A program made the translations under genes and the position numbers. DNA of 64,000 bases from Georgenia ruanii (lineage in GTDB: Bacteria > Actinomycetota > Actinomycetes > Actinomycetales > Actinomycetaceae): NCBI RefSeq assembly GCF_009193175.1, contig NZ_VUKE01000006.1, forward strand, positions 62,001 through 126,000, in the 5' to 3' direction. The notes below the pieces were generated by a model that saw only the letters and a list, made by a program, of their open reading frames with translations, was not told the origin of the DNA and searched no databases. This document shows positions 51,105 through 59,993 of the stretch, one piece after another. Numbering within the stretch: the first letter of the stretch is position 1; the number at the start of each line of letters is the position of its first letter.

Positions 51105-51714
51105 CGCGCTCCTCACGACTACCTTCTCTTTCGGTCCGCGGCGGCCGAGATGCCACCAACGGCGGGCCACGCGGGCCGCGAAAGACCGGGAGAGCGCCCG
51201 CTGCTTCCGCGAATATACCTCACGAAATTCGGCGTCCGGCGTGGCCTGCAGGAGTCCCACCCGTCGTGCCCGCGCTCGCCCATGCCGTTCAGTGGCCCTC
51301 GCAGGAACCAGCAAAGATCATGAGGAATATTGACGCGAGTGACGCTGCATGCCAATGTCATCGCTCACACGGCGGCAACACGACGGGCTGCCGGGCTAGC
51401 AGTTCTTCGCCGAGGCAGAGAGGGGTGATGGAGGTGGTCCCGTCACTCGCCTTTCTCGGACCTGGGCCCCGGTACTGCGCGTGCGCTCCTCGCCCCGGAG
51501 CCCATCACGACCCCCGACGGGGTGGCCCGCGGCCGCAGACGGCTCTCGACATCGTCAGCGGTGACACCGAGCAGGCCACCGGTCGGTCTCGGGCGTCTCT
51601 ACGAAGCGTTACCCAGATCGGTCGCGAGGGGCCTGGCGGCACGCCGACGGGCCGGTCACTTGGTGCCAGCGCTGAGCGCTTGAAGCGGCAACGACAACAC
51701 ACAAGGAGTTCTCC
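51105..51714. other. Divergent intergenic region
   Basis: About 610 bases between minus-strand and plus-strand units. It contains operator copy 13 and no convincing gene. The minus-strand frame that continues to 51314 reads through this stretch but lacks family pattern upstream of 51104. Confidence 0.5.
51313..51328. promoter_or_regulatory. Palindromic operator, copy 13
   Basis: AAAGATCATGAGGAAT followed by ATTGACGCGAG; nearly the same as copy 3. It lies 208 bases from the minus-strand hydratase start and ~390 from the plus-strand TPP gene, so it could control either or both. Confidence 0.7.
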
Positions 51715-53331
51715 ATGCTTTTCCACGACGTGATCGCGCAGGCGCTCAGGGACCACGGCATCACGGATGTCTTCGGTGTGATGGGCGACGCGAACCTCTA
51801 CATGATGGACAGCTTCCAGCGGCACGCGGGATGCCACTTCTACTCGGTGTCACACGAGAGCGGTGCGGTCCTCGCGGCCAACGGCTACGCACGGGCGACG
51901 GGCGGCGTCGGCGTCGCGTCCGTGACGCACGGGCCCGCGTTCACCAACATCGTCACGGCGTTGGTCGAGGGCGTGAGGGAGCGCACTCCCATCTTGGTCG
52001 TGGCGGGCGACACGGCCGTGGTCGACAAGGACAATTTCCAGAACATCAGTCAGCGCGACGTCACCATCCCGACGGGCGCCGGCTTCGAGCAGGTCCGCTC
52101 CGTGAAGACCGTGTGCGAGGACGTCGCGGTCGCCGTGCACCGCGCGCTGAACGAACGTCGACCGGTGGTGCTCAACGTGCCCGTCGACTTCCAGTGGCAG
52201 GAGGCGAAGTACGCACCGCCGGCCGGGCCGCGTTGGTCGGGGCACCAGCAGCTCGCCCCCTCCCAGGCTGCGCTCGAAGACGCCCTGGGGATCATCGCGT
52301 CTGCCAGGCGTCCGGTCGTCCTGGCGGGGCGGGGGGCGTCGAGCGAGGAGTCACGCGCCGCTCTCGTGCGCCTGGCCGACCGTATCGGGGCTCCGCTCGC
52401 CACGACCCTGCGCGCCCGCGACCTGTTCCGCGGTGAGCCCCACAACCTCGGCATCTGCGGCACGCTCTCGCACGAGGTGGCACTCCAGGCCCTCACCGAC
52501 GCGGACTGCCTCATCACGTTCGGTGCGGGACTGAACCGCTGGACCACGGCCGAGGGCTCGATCCTGGCCGACAAGGCGGTGGTGCAGGTCGACAGCGAGA
52601 GCGCCGCGCTCGGCCGGTTCCAGGTGGTCGATGCGATGGTCCAGGGGGATGCGGGCGCGGTGGCCGACCTGATCGGAGACCTGCTCGACGAGGCCGAGGT
52701 GAAGCCGACCGGCTACGCATCCCCGGAACTCGCCGCCAAGCTCGCCGCCCGCTCCGACGCTGACTTCACCGATGCGAGCACCGACCGCACGGTCGACCAC
52801 CGCAGCGCGATCCTCAAGCTGGACGCCGCCTTCCCCCAGGACCGCACGCTGGTCTTCGATGGTGGCCGGTTCGTCATGAAGTGCTTCTCGATGTTCCATG
52901 TCTCGCACCCGAGCGACTACCACCACACGGTCAACTTCGGCTCGATCGGCCTGGGGATGGGGACGGCGATCGGGGCGGCGACCGGCTCCGGGAAGCCGAC
53001 GCTCCTCATCACCGGCGATGGAGGGTTCATGCTCGGTGGGCTCGCCGAGTTCAACACGGCCGTACGCCACAAGCTCGACCTGGTCGTGGTGATGTTCAAC
53101 GACGGCGCCTACGGCGCCGAGCACATCCAGTTCCGGAACAAGGACATGGACCCCACTTCCTCGACCTTCGACTGGCCGGAGTTCGCGCCGGTGGCCGATG
53201 CGCTTGGCGGCAAGGGGTACACCGTGCGCAACCTCGCCGAGCTCGATGCGGTGATCGCTGAGCTGCCCGCACGGGATCGGCCGGTGCTGATCGACATCAA
53301 GCTCGACCCGGACAAGGTCACCGCGCACTGA
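51715..53331 (+). CDS. Thiamine-pyrophosphate-dependent enzyme (acetolactate-synthase-like)
   Basis: A 538-residue member of the acetolactate synthase/benzoylformate decarboxylase family. SHESGAVLAANGYAR carries Glu48, the residue that activates TPP. GDGGFMLGGLAEFNTAVRHKLDLVVVMFNDGAYG is the TPP/Mg-binding motif. HGPAFTNIVTALVEGVRERTPILVVAGDT is the usual N-terminal domain end. ATG 51715 with AAGGAG upstream. Substrate unknown: probably a 2-oxo acid, or an acyl-CoA as in 2-hydroxyacyl-CoA lyases. Confidence 0.93.
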   Translation: MLFHDVIAQALRDHGITDVFGVMGDANLYMMDSFQRHAGCHFYSVSHESGAVLAANGYARATGGVGVASVTHGPAFTNIVTALVEGVRERTPILVVAGDTAVVDKDNFQNISQRDVTIPTGAGFEQVRSVKTVCEDVAVAVHRALNERRPVVLNVPVDFQWQEAKYAPPAGPRWSGHQQLAPSQAALEDALGIIASARRPVVLAGRGASSEESRAALVRLADRIGAPLATTLRARDLFRGEPHNLGICGTLSHEVALQALTDADCLITFGAGLNRWTTAEGSILADKAVVQVDSESAALGRFQVVDAMVQGDAGAVADLIGDLLDEAEVKPTGYASPELAAKLAARSDADFTDASTDRTVDHRSAILKLDAAFPQDRTLVFDGGRFVMKCFSMFHVSHPSDYHHTVNFGSIGLGMGTAIGAATGSGKPTLLITGDGGFMLGGLAEFNTAVRHKLDLVVVMFNDGAYGAEHIQFRNKDMDPTSSTFDWPEFAPVADALGGKGYTVRNLAELDAVIAELPARDRPVLIDIKLDPDKVTAH

Positions 53332-53427
53332 CGATCGGTGGAGGTTCGCCCGCGATGGCCGGAGGGTCCTGAGTTTGCCCTGTTCGCCATTCAATCATCC
53401 GGATAGAAGTCCAGCTGAGGAGTGAAC

Positions 53428-54471
53428 GTGAGGCTGTCGATCATGCTTGCCGGCGGTGGGGGCATGCGCGTGTCGGACATGGTGTCGCTCGCCGTCCGCG
53501 CCGAAGTCGCTGGCGCGGACGGCGTGTACATGCCGGAGGCGTGGCGGTCGGGATTCGTGACCCTGTCGGCGATCGCGGTCGCGACGAGTCGCCTCAGTCT
53601 TGGGCCCTATGTCCTCAACGCGCACGCGCGCACACCGATGATCGCGGGCATGTCGGCGGTCGACCTTGACGAGTTGTCCGGGGGGCGACTCGTGCTGGGC
53701 GTGGGGAGCGGGAACCGTGTGACGAACGAGTCCTACCAAGGGGTTCCCGTGATCCGGCCCCTGGAGAAGATGCGTGACTACCTCGCGGTTCTGCGCGGCG
53801 TGGTCGAGGCCCGCTACGGCCAGCGGGTCGACTATGTCGGCGCGAGGCACAGCATGTCGGGCTGGCACCCCCAGGTCAGTCCCGTGCGTAGCCGGATCCC
53901 CATCCTGTTGGCCGCCACCTCGCCGAAGATGGCACAGGTCGCGTATGAGCGGGCGGACGGGCTGGCACTCGGCAGCCTGCTCACCCGAGAGTACGTCGCA
54001 CAGGCCCGGGCCGAGGGGCAGCGCGCGGCGGGTGAGAGCTTCACTGTCACCGCAGCATCATTCGTCTCGGTCGACGACGACCGGGAGCGAGCCCGCAACG
54101 CCGCCCGGTCGGCAGTTGTCAACCTCTATGCGGGCAAGCCCCACCCGCACTACGACTCCCTCTTGCGACAGCAGGGCTTCGCCGACGTAGCGGACGCCGT
54201 CGGCGAGGCCGTCGAAGCGGGCGACCTGGCCGCGGCGAGATCGGCGGTCAGCGACTCGGTGGTGGACAGGCTCACGATCGCCGGGACCAGGGAGGACTGC
54301 CTGGCGCGCCTGGAGGACTACTCGGACCTTGCCGACGAGCTCATCTTGGTGAACGTCAACACCATGCGTTACCAAGCGGGCGACCACGCTGTGGGAGCCG
54401 CAGCGACCGGCACGCAGGATTCCTTCTCGCCACTGCTTGGCCTGATCGAGGAGGCGTCCAGCCGCCGCTGA
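53428..54471 (+). CDS. LLM-class flavin/F420-dependent oxidoreductase
   Basis: A 347-residue bacterial luciferase-like TIM-barrel protein. [23 protein letters not shown] and [21 protein letters not shown] are typical; the latter resembles the F420-dependent methylenetetrahydromethanopterin reductase-like subgroup. GTG 53428 is preferred, with GAGGAG at 53416-53421; GTG 53422 is too close. It follows the TPP enzyme by ~96 bases and may be cotranscribed. It could use FMN or F420. Confidence 0.88.
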   Translation: MRLSIMLAGGGGMRVSDMVSLAVRAEVAGADGVYMPEAWRSGFVTLSAIAVATSRLSLGPYVLNAHARTPMIAGMSAVDLDELSGGRLVLGVGSGNRVTNESYQGVPVIRPLEKMRDYLAVLRGVVEARYGQRVDYVGARHSMSGWHPQVSPVRSRIPILLAATSPKMAQVAYERADGLALGSLLTREYVAQARAEGQRAAGESFTVTAASFVSVDDDRERARNAARSAVVNLYAGKPHPHYDSLLRQQGFADVADAVGEAVEAGDLAAARSAVSDSVVDRLTIAGTREDCLARLEDYSDLADELILVNVNTMRYQAGDHAVGAAATGTQDSFSPLLGLIEEASSRR

Positions 54472-54542
54472 GCTCGCGGCGGTTCCCGCCTCCCGCTGCT
54501 CACGACCGGCCCGCTCGCTCGGACGGAAAACGTTCGGACATC

Positions 54543-54570
54543 TTGGTAATTGGTATTTTGACTTCATAAT
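54543..54570 (+). promoter_or_regulatory. Promoter of the SDR/hydratase unit with ACTTCATA motif
   Basis: TTGGTA (54543-54548) and CATAAT (54565-54570) are spaced by 16 bases, a strong promoter for this GC-rich DNA. ACTTCATA at 54561-54568 overlaps the -10 and recurs at 58397-58404 upstream of mmsA. Confidence 0.6.
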
Positions 54571-54667
54571 GTTCAGAGGCAGCGTTGCCACCCGCACAAG
54601 GGCGTGGCGGCCACGACTTATCGGCGCATGCGCGAGCGCGGCGCACCCGCAAACTGAGAGGACTCTC

Positions 54668-55429
54668 ATGGACATCTCCAGCACGTCGGCACTGGTCACC
54701 GGCGGGGCCTCAGGGCTCGGCCTCGCGACGGTCAAGCTCCTGCTGGACAGGGGAGCATCCGTCGTCATCGCCGACCTCGCGGGATCGCGCGGCGCTGAGG
54801 TGGCCGCCGAGCTCGGCGAACGGGTGCGGTTCGCGCCCGCCGACGTCACTCGCCCCGCCGACGTCGAGGCGGCGCTCGACGCCGCTGAGGGTCTCGGGCC
54901 GCTCACGGTGGTCGTCAACTGCGCCGGCGTCTCCATGACGGCACGAGTGGCCGGAAAGAACGGGGCATTCCCGCTCGAGGTTTTCCAGAAGGTCATCGAC
55001 ATCAACCTCGTCGGCACATTCAACGTGATCCGGCTTGCTGCAGTTCGCATGAAGGACAGTGCGATGGACGGCGACGAGCGTGGCGTGATCGTCAACACGG
55101 CCTCGGTCGCCGCTTTCGACGGGCAGGTGGGTCAGGCCGCGTATGCGGCGTCCAAGGGCGGGGTGGCGGCGCTCACGCTGCCGATTGCGCGTGACCTTGC
55201 CCAGTACAAGATTCGCGTCGTCACGGTCGCGCCGGGGCTTTTCCACACACCGATGTTCGATTCGCTTCCCCCGGAGACGATCGAGTCGCTAGGCAAGCAG
55301 ACGCCGCACCCCGCGCGGCTCGGCACGCCCGAGGAGTACGCAGCCCTCGTCGGTCACGTCGTCGAGAACGCGATGCTCAACGGGGAGACGATCCGCCTCG
55401 ACGGCGCGATCCGGATGGCGCCTCGCTGA
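54668..55429 (+). CDS. SDR, 3-hydroxyacyl-CoA dehydrogenase type II-like
   Basis: A 253-residue [31 protein letters not shown] binds [33 protein letters not shown] and [25 protein letters not shown] match the HSD17B10-like group, which oxidises 3-hydroxy-2-methylbutyryl-CoA in isoleucine breakdown and short 3-hydroxyacyl-CoAs. [12 protein letters not shown] is also typical of that group. ATG 54668 with GAGAGGA. It overlaps the next hydratase gene by one base. Confidence 0.93.
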   Translation: MDISSTSALVTGGASGLGLATVKLLLDRGASVVIADLAGSRGAEVAAELGERVRFAPADVTRPADVEAALDAAEGLGPLTVVVNCAGVSMTARVAGKNGAFPLEVFQKVIDINLVGTFNVIRLAAVRMKDSAMDGDERGVIVNTASVAAFDGQVGQAAYAASKGGVAALTLPIARDLAQYKIRVVTVAPGLFHTPMFDSLPPETIESLGKQTPHPARLGTPEEYAALVGHVVENAMLNGETIRLDGAIRMAPR

Positions 55430-56250
55430 TGGCAGCGATCGGAGGTGGTAGCGACTACCGGTACTTGCGCGTCGCGCACGAGGCCGGCGTCGCGTGGATC
55501 GTGTTGGACCGCCCGAACGAAGGGAACGCCCTCAGTCAGGCGCTTGCCGACGAGTTCGTGCGCGCTGTCGACGGCGCCGTCGATGATCCGTCGGTGCGCG
55601 TGGTCGTGCTGAGCGGGAATGGCCCGTTCTTCTGCGCGGGCGGTGACGTCGTCGGCATGGCGGATGCCGATGACCCCGTCGCGTTCACCGGCCACCTGGC
55701 ACGCACGATGCACCGCGGGATCCTCGCTCTCGCGCGCTCCGAGCTCCTGGTGATCGCCGCGGTCAACGGCGCCGTCGCCGGCGCAGGCGTAGGGCTGGTG
55801 CTCAACGCGCAGCTTGTCATCGCGTCGTCGGCCGCCTCTTTCGTCTCGGCGTACGCCGGAATTGGCGTGTCGCCCGACTGTGGTGTCAGTTACCTCTTAC
55901 CGCGGGCCGTGGGTGACGTTCGAGCGGCAGCGCTGCTCTTCGGCGGTCGGCCGATCGACGCCGCCACGGCAGAGTCGTGGGGCCTCGTCGGCGAGGTGAC
56001 GGACGTGGCAGGGTTCGACGAGCATGTGCGAGCGACGGTCGAGCGCCTGGCCCGCGGTGCGTCGCAGGCCTATGGCCCGACCAAGCGGCTCGCAATGGCC
56101 CCGTGGATCGCTGCGTATGAGGAGCACCTCGAGGCGGAGGCTGCCAGCATCGCCACGCTCGTCGGCCACCCCGACTCGCAGGCCCGCGTGCGCAAGTTCG
56201 TTGCGGCCAGTCGCGAGCGGGCCGCGGCCAAGGCGGAGACCATGCGCTAG
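55429..56250 (+). CDS. Enoyl-CoA hydratase/isomerase
   Basis: A 273-residue crotonase. VAWIVLDRPNEGNALSQALADEF, GNGPFFCAGGDVVGM (oxyanion loop 1) and NGAVAGAGVGLVLNAQLVIAS (loop 2) are present. SYAGIGVSPDCGVSYLLPRAVG keeps an acidic residue in the catalytic helix region. With the upstream SDR it forms hydratase plus dehydrogenase of a short-chain beta-oxidation step. Confidence 0.92.
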   Translation: MAAIGGGSDYRYLRVAHEAGVAWIVLDRPNEGNALSQALADEFVRAVDGAVDDPSVRVVVLSGNGPFFCAGGDVVGMADADDPVAFTGHLARTMHRGILALARSELLVIAAVNGAVAGAGVGLVLNAQLVIASSAASFVSAYAGIGVSPDCGVSYLLPRAVGDVRAAALLFGGRPIDAATAESWGLVGEVTDVAGFDEHVRATVERLARGASQAYGPTKRLAMAPWIAAYEEHLEAEAASIATLVGHPDSQARVRKFVAASRERAAAKAETMR

Positions 56251-56573
56251 CGATTTTGGCGTCCACAGAGCGGTGCGGCAGGTGCGAACACTTTGCGTAG
56301 CGTGAATGGCCGGAAGCGTTGAGAAAACTCGACCGCAGCGTGAATCTCGAGGACGTTCGGTCAACGGGCGAGCTCCGTCCGCCTCTCCCAGGCAATCACC
56401 GGTGAGGGTGAGCCTCCTGCATCACCGAGCGCCGCCGCCGGCGGCGCCGGTTACGCCCGGGTTTGTAGGTGAGCCGTGTTTCTCGCGCACGAGTAGATCG
56501 GGTACTTTCCGGATCGTCGCGAGGTGCCCCATTGCTTCCCTCGGGCTGAGGAAGCCACGTGGAGTAGGTTTGG
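56251..56573. other. Convergent intergenic region
   Basis: About 320 bases between the converging hydratase and MarR genes. It holds a near-perfect GC inverted repeat at 56429-56447 (9-bp arms, 1-base centre), which may end transcription from both sides. No gene is seen. Confidence 0.5.
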
Positions 56574-57110
56574 TCAGAGCGGGTCGGGCACTGGTCTGGG
56601 CTCGGCGAAGTCACCCGCTCGTTGACGGAGCGCCGCGAGCGTGCGCACGAGGGTCCGCGTCTCGTCCTCGGTGAGGCCGGGCCGGGTGAAGACCTCGTCG
56701 TTGAGCGAGGCGGTGGCCGCCTCTACCCGCTCCCCTCCCGCGTCCGTCAGTACCAGGATCGTCGCCCGGCCGTCGTGCGGGTGGGGTTCCCGGCGCACGA
56801 GGCCGTCGTGCTCGAGCCGGTCAACGGTATTGGTCACGCTCGCGGGATGGACCTGCAGGCGTGCGGTCGCGCTTGCCATGGGCAGCCGGCCCTCGCGGGC
56901 GAAGGCGAGCAGACGGAGCATCTCGTAGCGGGCGAAGCTCAACCCGTGCGGTTTGAGCGCCTGGTCGATGCGCGCCAGCATGAGCTGCTGGGCACGCATG
57001 ACACTTGTGACCGCGGCCATTCCGTCCGCGGCGTCCTCCCAGCCGTGCGCCAACCACTGACGGCGTGCCTCAGCGATCGGGTCGACCGGTAGTGGCTGTT
57101 GTTGCGCCAT
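56574..57110 (-). CDS. MarR-family transcriptional regulator
   Basis: A 178-residue winged-HTH regulator. LSFARYEMLRLLAFAREGRLPMASATARLQVHPASVTNTVDRLEHDGLVRREPHPHDGRATILVLTDAG is the complete MarR DNA-binding unit with recognition helix and DGR wing. It lies 55 bases after the thiolase gene on the same strand. It is the best candidate to control the mmsA block and the SDR/hydratase pair through the shared ACTTCATA motif (inference). The ligand may be an acyl-CoA. Confidence 0.93.
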   Translation of the reverse strand: MAQQQPLPVDPIAEARRQWLAHGWEDAADGMAAVTSVMRAQQLMLARIDQALKPHGLSFARYEMLRLLAFAREGRLPMASATARLQVHPASVTNTVDRLEHDGLVRREPHPHDGRATILVLTDAGGERVEAATASLNDEVFTRPGLTEDETRTLVRTLAALRQRAGDFAEPRPVPDPL

Positions 57111-57165
57111 CGATCATTTCCTCCTCGCGCGGTAGCGCGTGCCGTCAACACCCAGCTCGGTCGGG

Positions 57166-58335
57166 TCAGACCCGCAGGACGAGTGCATCACCCTGGCCAC
57201 CGCCCCCGCACAGGGAGGCGACACCGAGGCCGGCGCCGCGGCGGCGAAGCTCCAGCGCTAGTGTGAGAGCGAGGCGGGCACCGGACATGCCGACCGGGTG
57301 GCCGAGGGCGATCGCCCCTCCGTTGACGTTGACGATCTCGGGGTCGATGCCCAGCTCGCGTGTCGAGGCGATCGCTACGCTGGCGAAGGCTTCGTTGATC
57401 TCCACGAGCTCGAGGTCCGACACGGCCACTCCCGCGCGCTTCGTTGCGTGCGCGATGGCCCGGGCGGGCTGGTGGAGCAGTGAGGGATCGGGGCCGGCGA
57501 CGCTCGCGTACGACACGATCTCGGCGAGCCACGGGATGCCGCGACGCTCGGCTTCGGCCTTGTCCATGACCACGACAGCCGCGGCGCCGTCGGAGAGCTG
57601 CGAGGCCGAGCCGGCGGTGATGGTGCCGTCGGGGGCGAAGGCGGGGCGGAGCGCCGCCAGTGACTCCGCTGTCGTCCCCGGGCGTACGCCCTCATCCTGC
57701 GTGACGACCTCCGTGCGGCGGCCGCGTCGGACCGTCACCGACACGATCTCCTCGGCGAAGATGTCGTTCGCGATGGCGGCAGCGGCGCGCTCGTGGGAAC
57801 GGGCCGCGAAGGCGTCCTGCTCGTCGCGGGTGATCTGCAGCTCGGCCTGATACTTCTCCGTGCCGGCCCCCATGACCAGACCGTCGATGCCGCACACGAG
57901 GGCGTCGCGCTCGAGCGCGTCGGCGAGGTCGGCCGACCCGTACTTCACCCCGCCGCGCACGTCTGTCAGGTGCGGGGCGTTAGTCATCGATTCCGTGCCA
58001 CCGGCGATGACGGTCTGTGCGAGGCCCCCGCGGATCGCGAGGTCGGCGTGCCCGATGGAGGTCATCCCGGACAGGCAGAGCTTGTTGATCGACGTGGCAG
58101 GGACGCTCAGCGGAACGTCCGCGGCGACGGCGGCGAGGCGCGCGGGGTTGGGGCCCACGCCGGCCTGCACGACGTTGCCGAAGTAGACCGCCTCGGCATC
58201 GCCCGGCTCGACTCCTGCGCGCTCGAGCGCGGCGCGGATGGCGATCCCCCCGAGCTGGGCGGCGCCGAGGGGAGCGAGAGTCCCCAGCAGCTTGCCGATC
58301 GGGGTGCGGGCTCCCGAGACGATGACGCTGGTCAT
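57166..58335 (-). CDS. Acetyl-CoA acetyltransferase (thiolase)
   Basis: A 389-residue thiolase. Cys87 in SINKLCLSGMTSIGHA is the nucleophile, and NVNGGAIALGHPVGMSGARLALTLALEL plus SLCGGGGQGDALVLRV hold the catalytic His and Cys. Length and motifs fit type II acetoacetyl-CoA or short-chain branched thiolase. It is divergent from mmsA and followed by the MarR gene. Confidence 0.95.
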   Translation of the reverse strand: MTSVIVSGARTPIGKLLGTLAPLGAAQLGGIAIRAALERAGVEPGDAEAVYFGNVVQAGVGPNPARLAAVAADVPLSVPATSINKLCLSGMTSIGHADLAIRGGLAQTVIAGGTESMTNAPHLTDVRGGVKYGSADLADALERDALVCGIDGLVMGAGTEKYQAELQITRDEQDAFAARSHERAAAAIANDIFAEEIVSVTVRRGRRTEVVTQDEGVRPGTTAESLAALRPAFAPDGTITAGSASQLSDGAAAVVVMDKAEAERRGIPWLAEIVSYASVAGPDPSLLHQPARAIAHATKRAGVAVSDLELVEINEAFASVAIASTRELGIDPEIVNVNGGAIALGHPVGMSGARLALTLALELRRRGAGLGVASLCGGGGQGDALVLRV

Positions 58336-58396
58336 GGCTTCTCCTTCGTCGAGCCCACCGCAGACAGGCGGAGCGGCCCGGGCGGGGTCTGTTTGG

Positions 58397-58428
58397 ACTT
58401 CATAGTATATAGTTGGCTGTCATAGTAT
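58397..58428. promoter_or_regulatory. AT-rich control region with direct repeats upstream of mmsA
   Basis: TCATAGTAT occurs at 58400-58408 and 58420-58428, 20 bases (two helical turns) apart. ACTTCATA at 58397-58404 matches 54561-54568. TTCATA-N16-CATAGT (58399-58426) is a possible promoter for mmsA; the other strand could serve the thiolase. Candidate MarR-binding region. Confidence 0.6.
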
Positions 58429-58466
58429 CCTGCAGCAGATGCTTCACCCAACGGAGGGACCGCAGC

Positions 58467-59990
58467 ATGACCGCCAGCATGACCACAACCACGACCCGCG
58501 AGCTCACCCATTTCGTCGGCGGACGCCACGTCAGCGGCACCTCGGGTCGCTTCTCCGACGTGTTCGACCCCAGCACCGGACAGGTGCAGGCAAGGGTGCC
58601 CCTCGCGAGCGCCGACGAGGTTGCCGCGGCGATCGCGGTGAGCGAGGAGGCGCAGCAGGTCTGGGGCGCGTACAACCCCCAGCGGCGCGCCCGCGTGCTG
58701 CTGAAGTTCCTCGACCTGATCGCCAAGGACACGCCGAGCCTCGCCCGCACCCTCTCCCGGGAGCACGGCAAGACGCTCGACGATGCCAAGGGTGACATCC
58801 AGCGCGGCGTGGAGGTTGTCGAGTTCGCGGTCGGTGCGCCGCACCTCCTCAAGGGCGAGTACACGACCGGTGCCGGCACCGGCATCGACGTCTACAGCAT
58901 GCGTCAGCCCCTCGGCGTCGTCGCCGGCATCACCCCGTTCAACTTCCCGGCGATGATTCCGCTGTGGAAGATGGGCCCGGCGCTCGCGGCGGGCAACGCC
59001 TTCGTGCTCAAGCCGAGCGAGCGTGACCCCTCGGTGCCGCTGCGCATCGCCGAGCTCTTCCTCGAGGCGGGCCTGCCCGAGGGCGTGCTCAACGTCGTCA
59101 ACGGCGACAAGGAGGCGGTCGACGCGATCCTGCACGACGACCGGATCAGGGCTGTCGGGTTCGTGGGCTCGACCCCCATCGCGCAGTACATCTACGCCAC
59201 GGCTGCAGCCAACGGCAAGCGCGCACAGTGCTTCGGCGGCGCGAAGAACCACATGGTCGTCATGCCCGACGCCGACATGGACCAGGTCGTCGACGCGCTC
59301 ATCGGGGCCGGCTACGGCTCCGCGGGCGAGCGGTGCATGGCGATCTCCGTCGCCGTCCCGGTCGGGGAGGCGGCCGCCGAGGCGCTGGCCGCGAAGCTCG
59401 TCGAGCGGGTGAAGGACCTCAAGGTGGGGCCGGCGCTCGCAGAGGGCGTCGACTACGGCCCGCTCGTGTCGAGAGACGCGGTCGACCGGGTCAGCGCGTA
59501 CATCCAGCAGGGCATCGACGAGGGGGCGACGCTGCTGGCCGACGGCCGGGGCTACACCGTCGCCGGGCACGAGAACGGCTTCTACCTCGGCCCCACCCTC
59601 TTCGACCACGTCACGCCTGACATGACGATCTATAAGGAAGAGATCTTCGGCCCGGTCCTGACGATCGCGCGGGCAGCCGACTACGAGCAGGCCGTCGCGA
59701 TGGTCAACAACCACCAGTTCGGCAACGGTGTCGCGATCTTCACGCGCGACGGCGACGCCGCCCGGGACTTCTCCGCCCGGATCGACGTCGGCATGGTCGG
59801 GGTCAACGTTCCGATCCCGGTTCCCATCGCCTACCACACCTTCGGCGGCTGGAAGAAGTCCGGATTCGGCGACCTCAACCAGCACGGGCCCGACGCCTTC
59901 CGCTTCTACACCAAGACGAAGACCGTCACGAGCCGCTGGCCTTCCGGGATCAAGGAAGGCGCCAGCTTCGTGATCCCGACGATGAGCTGA
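58467..59990 (+). CDS. mmsA: CoA-acylating methylmalonate-semialdehyde dehydrogenase
   Basis: A 507-residue ALDH-superfamily enzyme of the MmsA type, converting (methyl)malonate semialdehyde to propionyl- or acetyl-CoA. FSDVFDPSTGQVQARVPLAS, REHGKTLDDAKGDIQRGVEVVEFA, GITPFNFPAMIPLWKMGPALA and CFGGAKNHMVVMPDADMD are MmsA signatures. The catalytic Cys290 is in GSAGERCMAIS. ATG 58467 follows GGAGGG. First gene of the valine/isobutyrate block. Confidence 0.96.
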   Translation: MTASMTTTTTRELTHFVGGRHVSGTSGRFSDVFDPSTGQVQARVPLASADEVAAAIAVSEEAQQVWGAYNPQRRARVLLKFLDLIAKDTPSLARTLSREHGKTLDDAKGDIQRGVEVVEFAVGAPHLLKGEYTTGAGTGIDVYSMRQPLGVVAGITPFNFPAMIPLWKMGPALAAGNAFVLKPSERDPSVPLRIAELFLEAGLPEGVLNVVNGDKEAVDAILHDDRIRAVGFVGSTPIAQYIYATAAANGKRAQCFGGAKNHMVVMPDADMDQVVDALIGAGYGSAGERCMAISVAVPVGEAAAEALAAKLVERVKDLKVGPALAEGVDYGPLVSRDAVDRVSAYIQQGIDEGATLLADGRGYTVAGHENGFYLGPTLFDHVTPDMTIYKEEIFGPVLTIARAADYEQAVAMVNNHQFGNGVAIFTRDGDAARDFSARIDVGMVGVNVPIPVPIAYHTFGGWKKSGFGDLNQHGPDAFRFYTKTKTVTSRWPSGIKEGASFVIPTMS

Positions 59991-59993
59991 GCC

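Noticed and set aside
51105-51314. N-terminal extension of the minus-strand hydratase to 51314
   Set aside because: It would place operator copy 13 at the start codon and gives Arg-rich sequence; GTG 51104 has GAGGAG.
53388-53412. TCATCCGGATAG upstream of the LLM gene as a further operator
   Set aside because: Only part of one arm resembles the consensus; the centre and right arm do not match.
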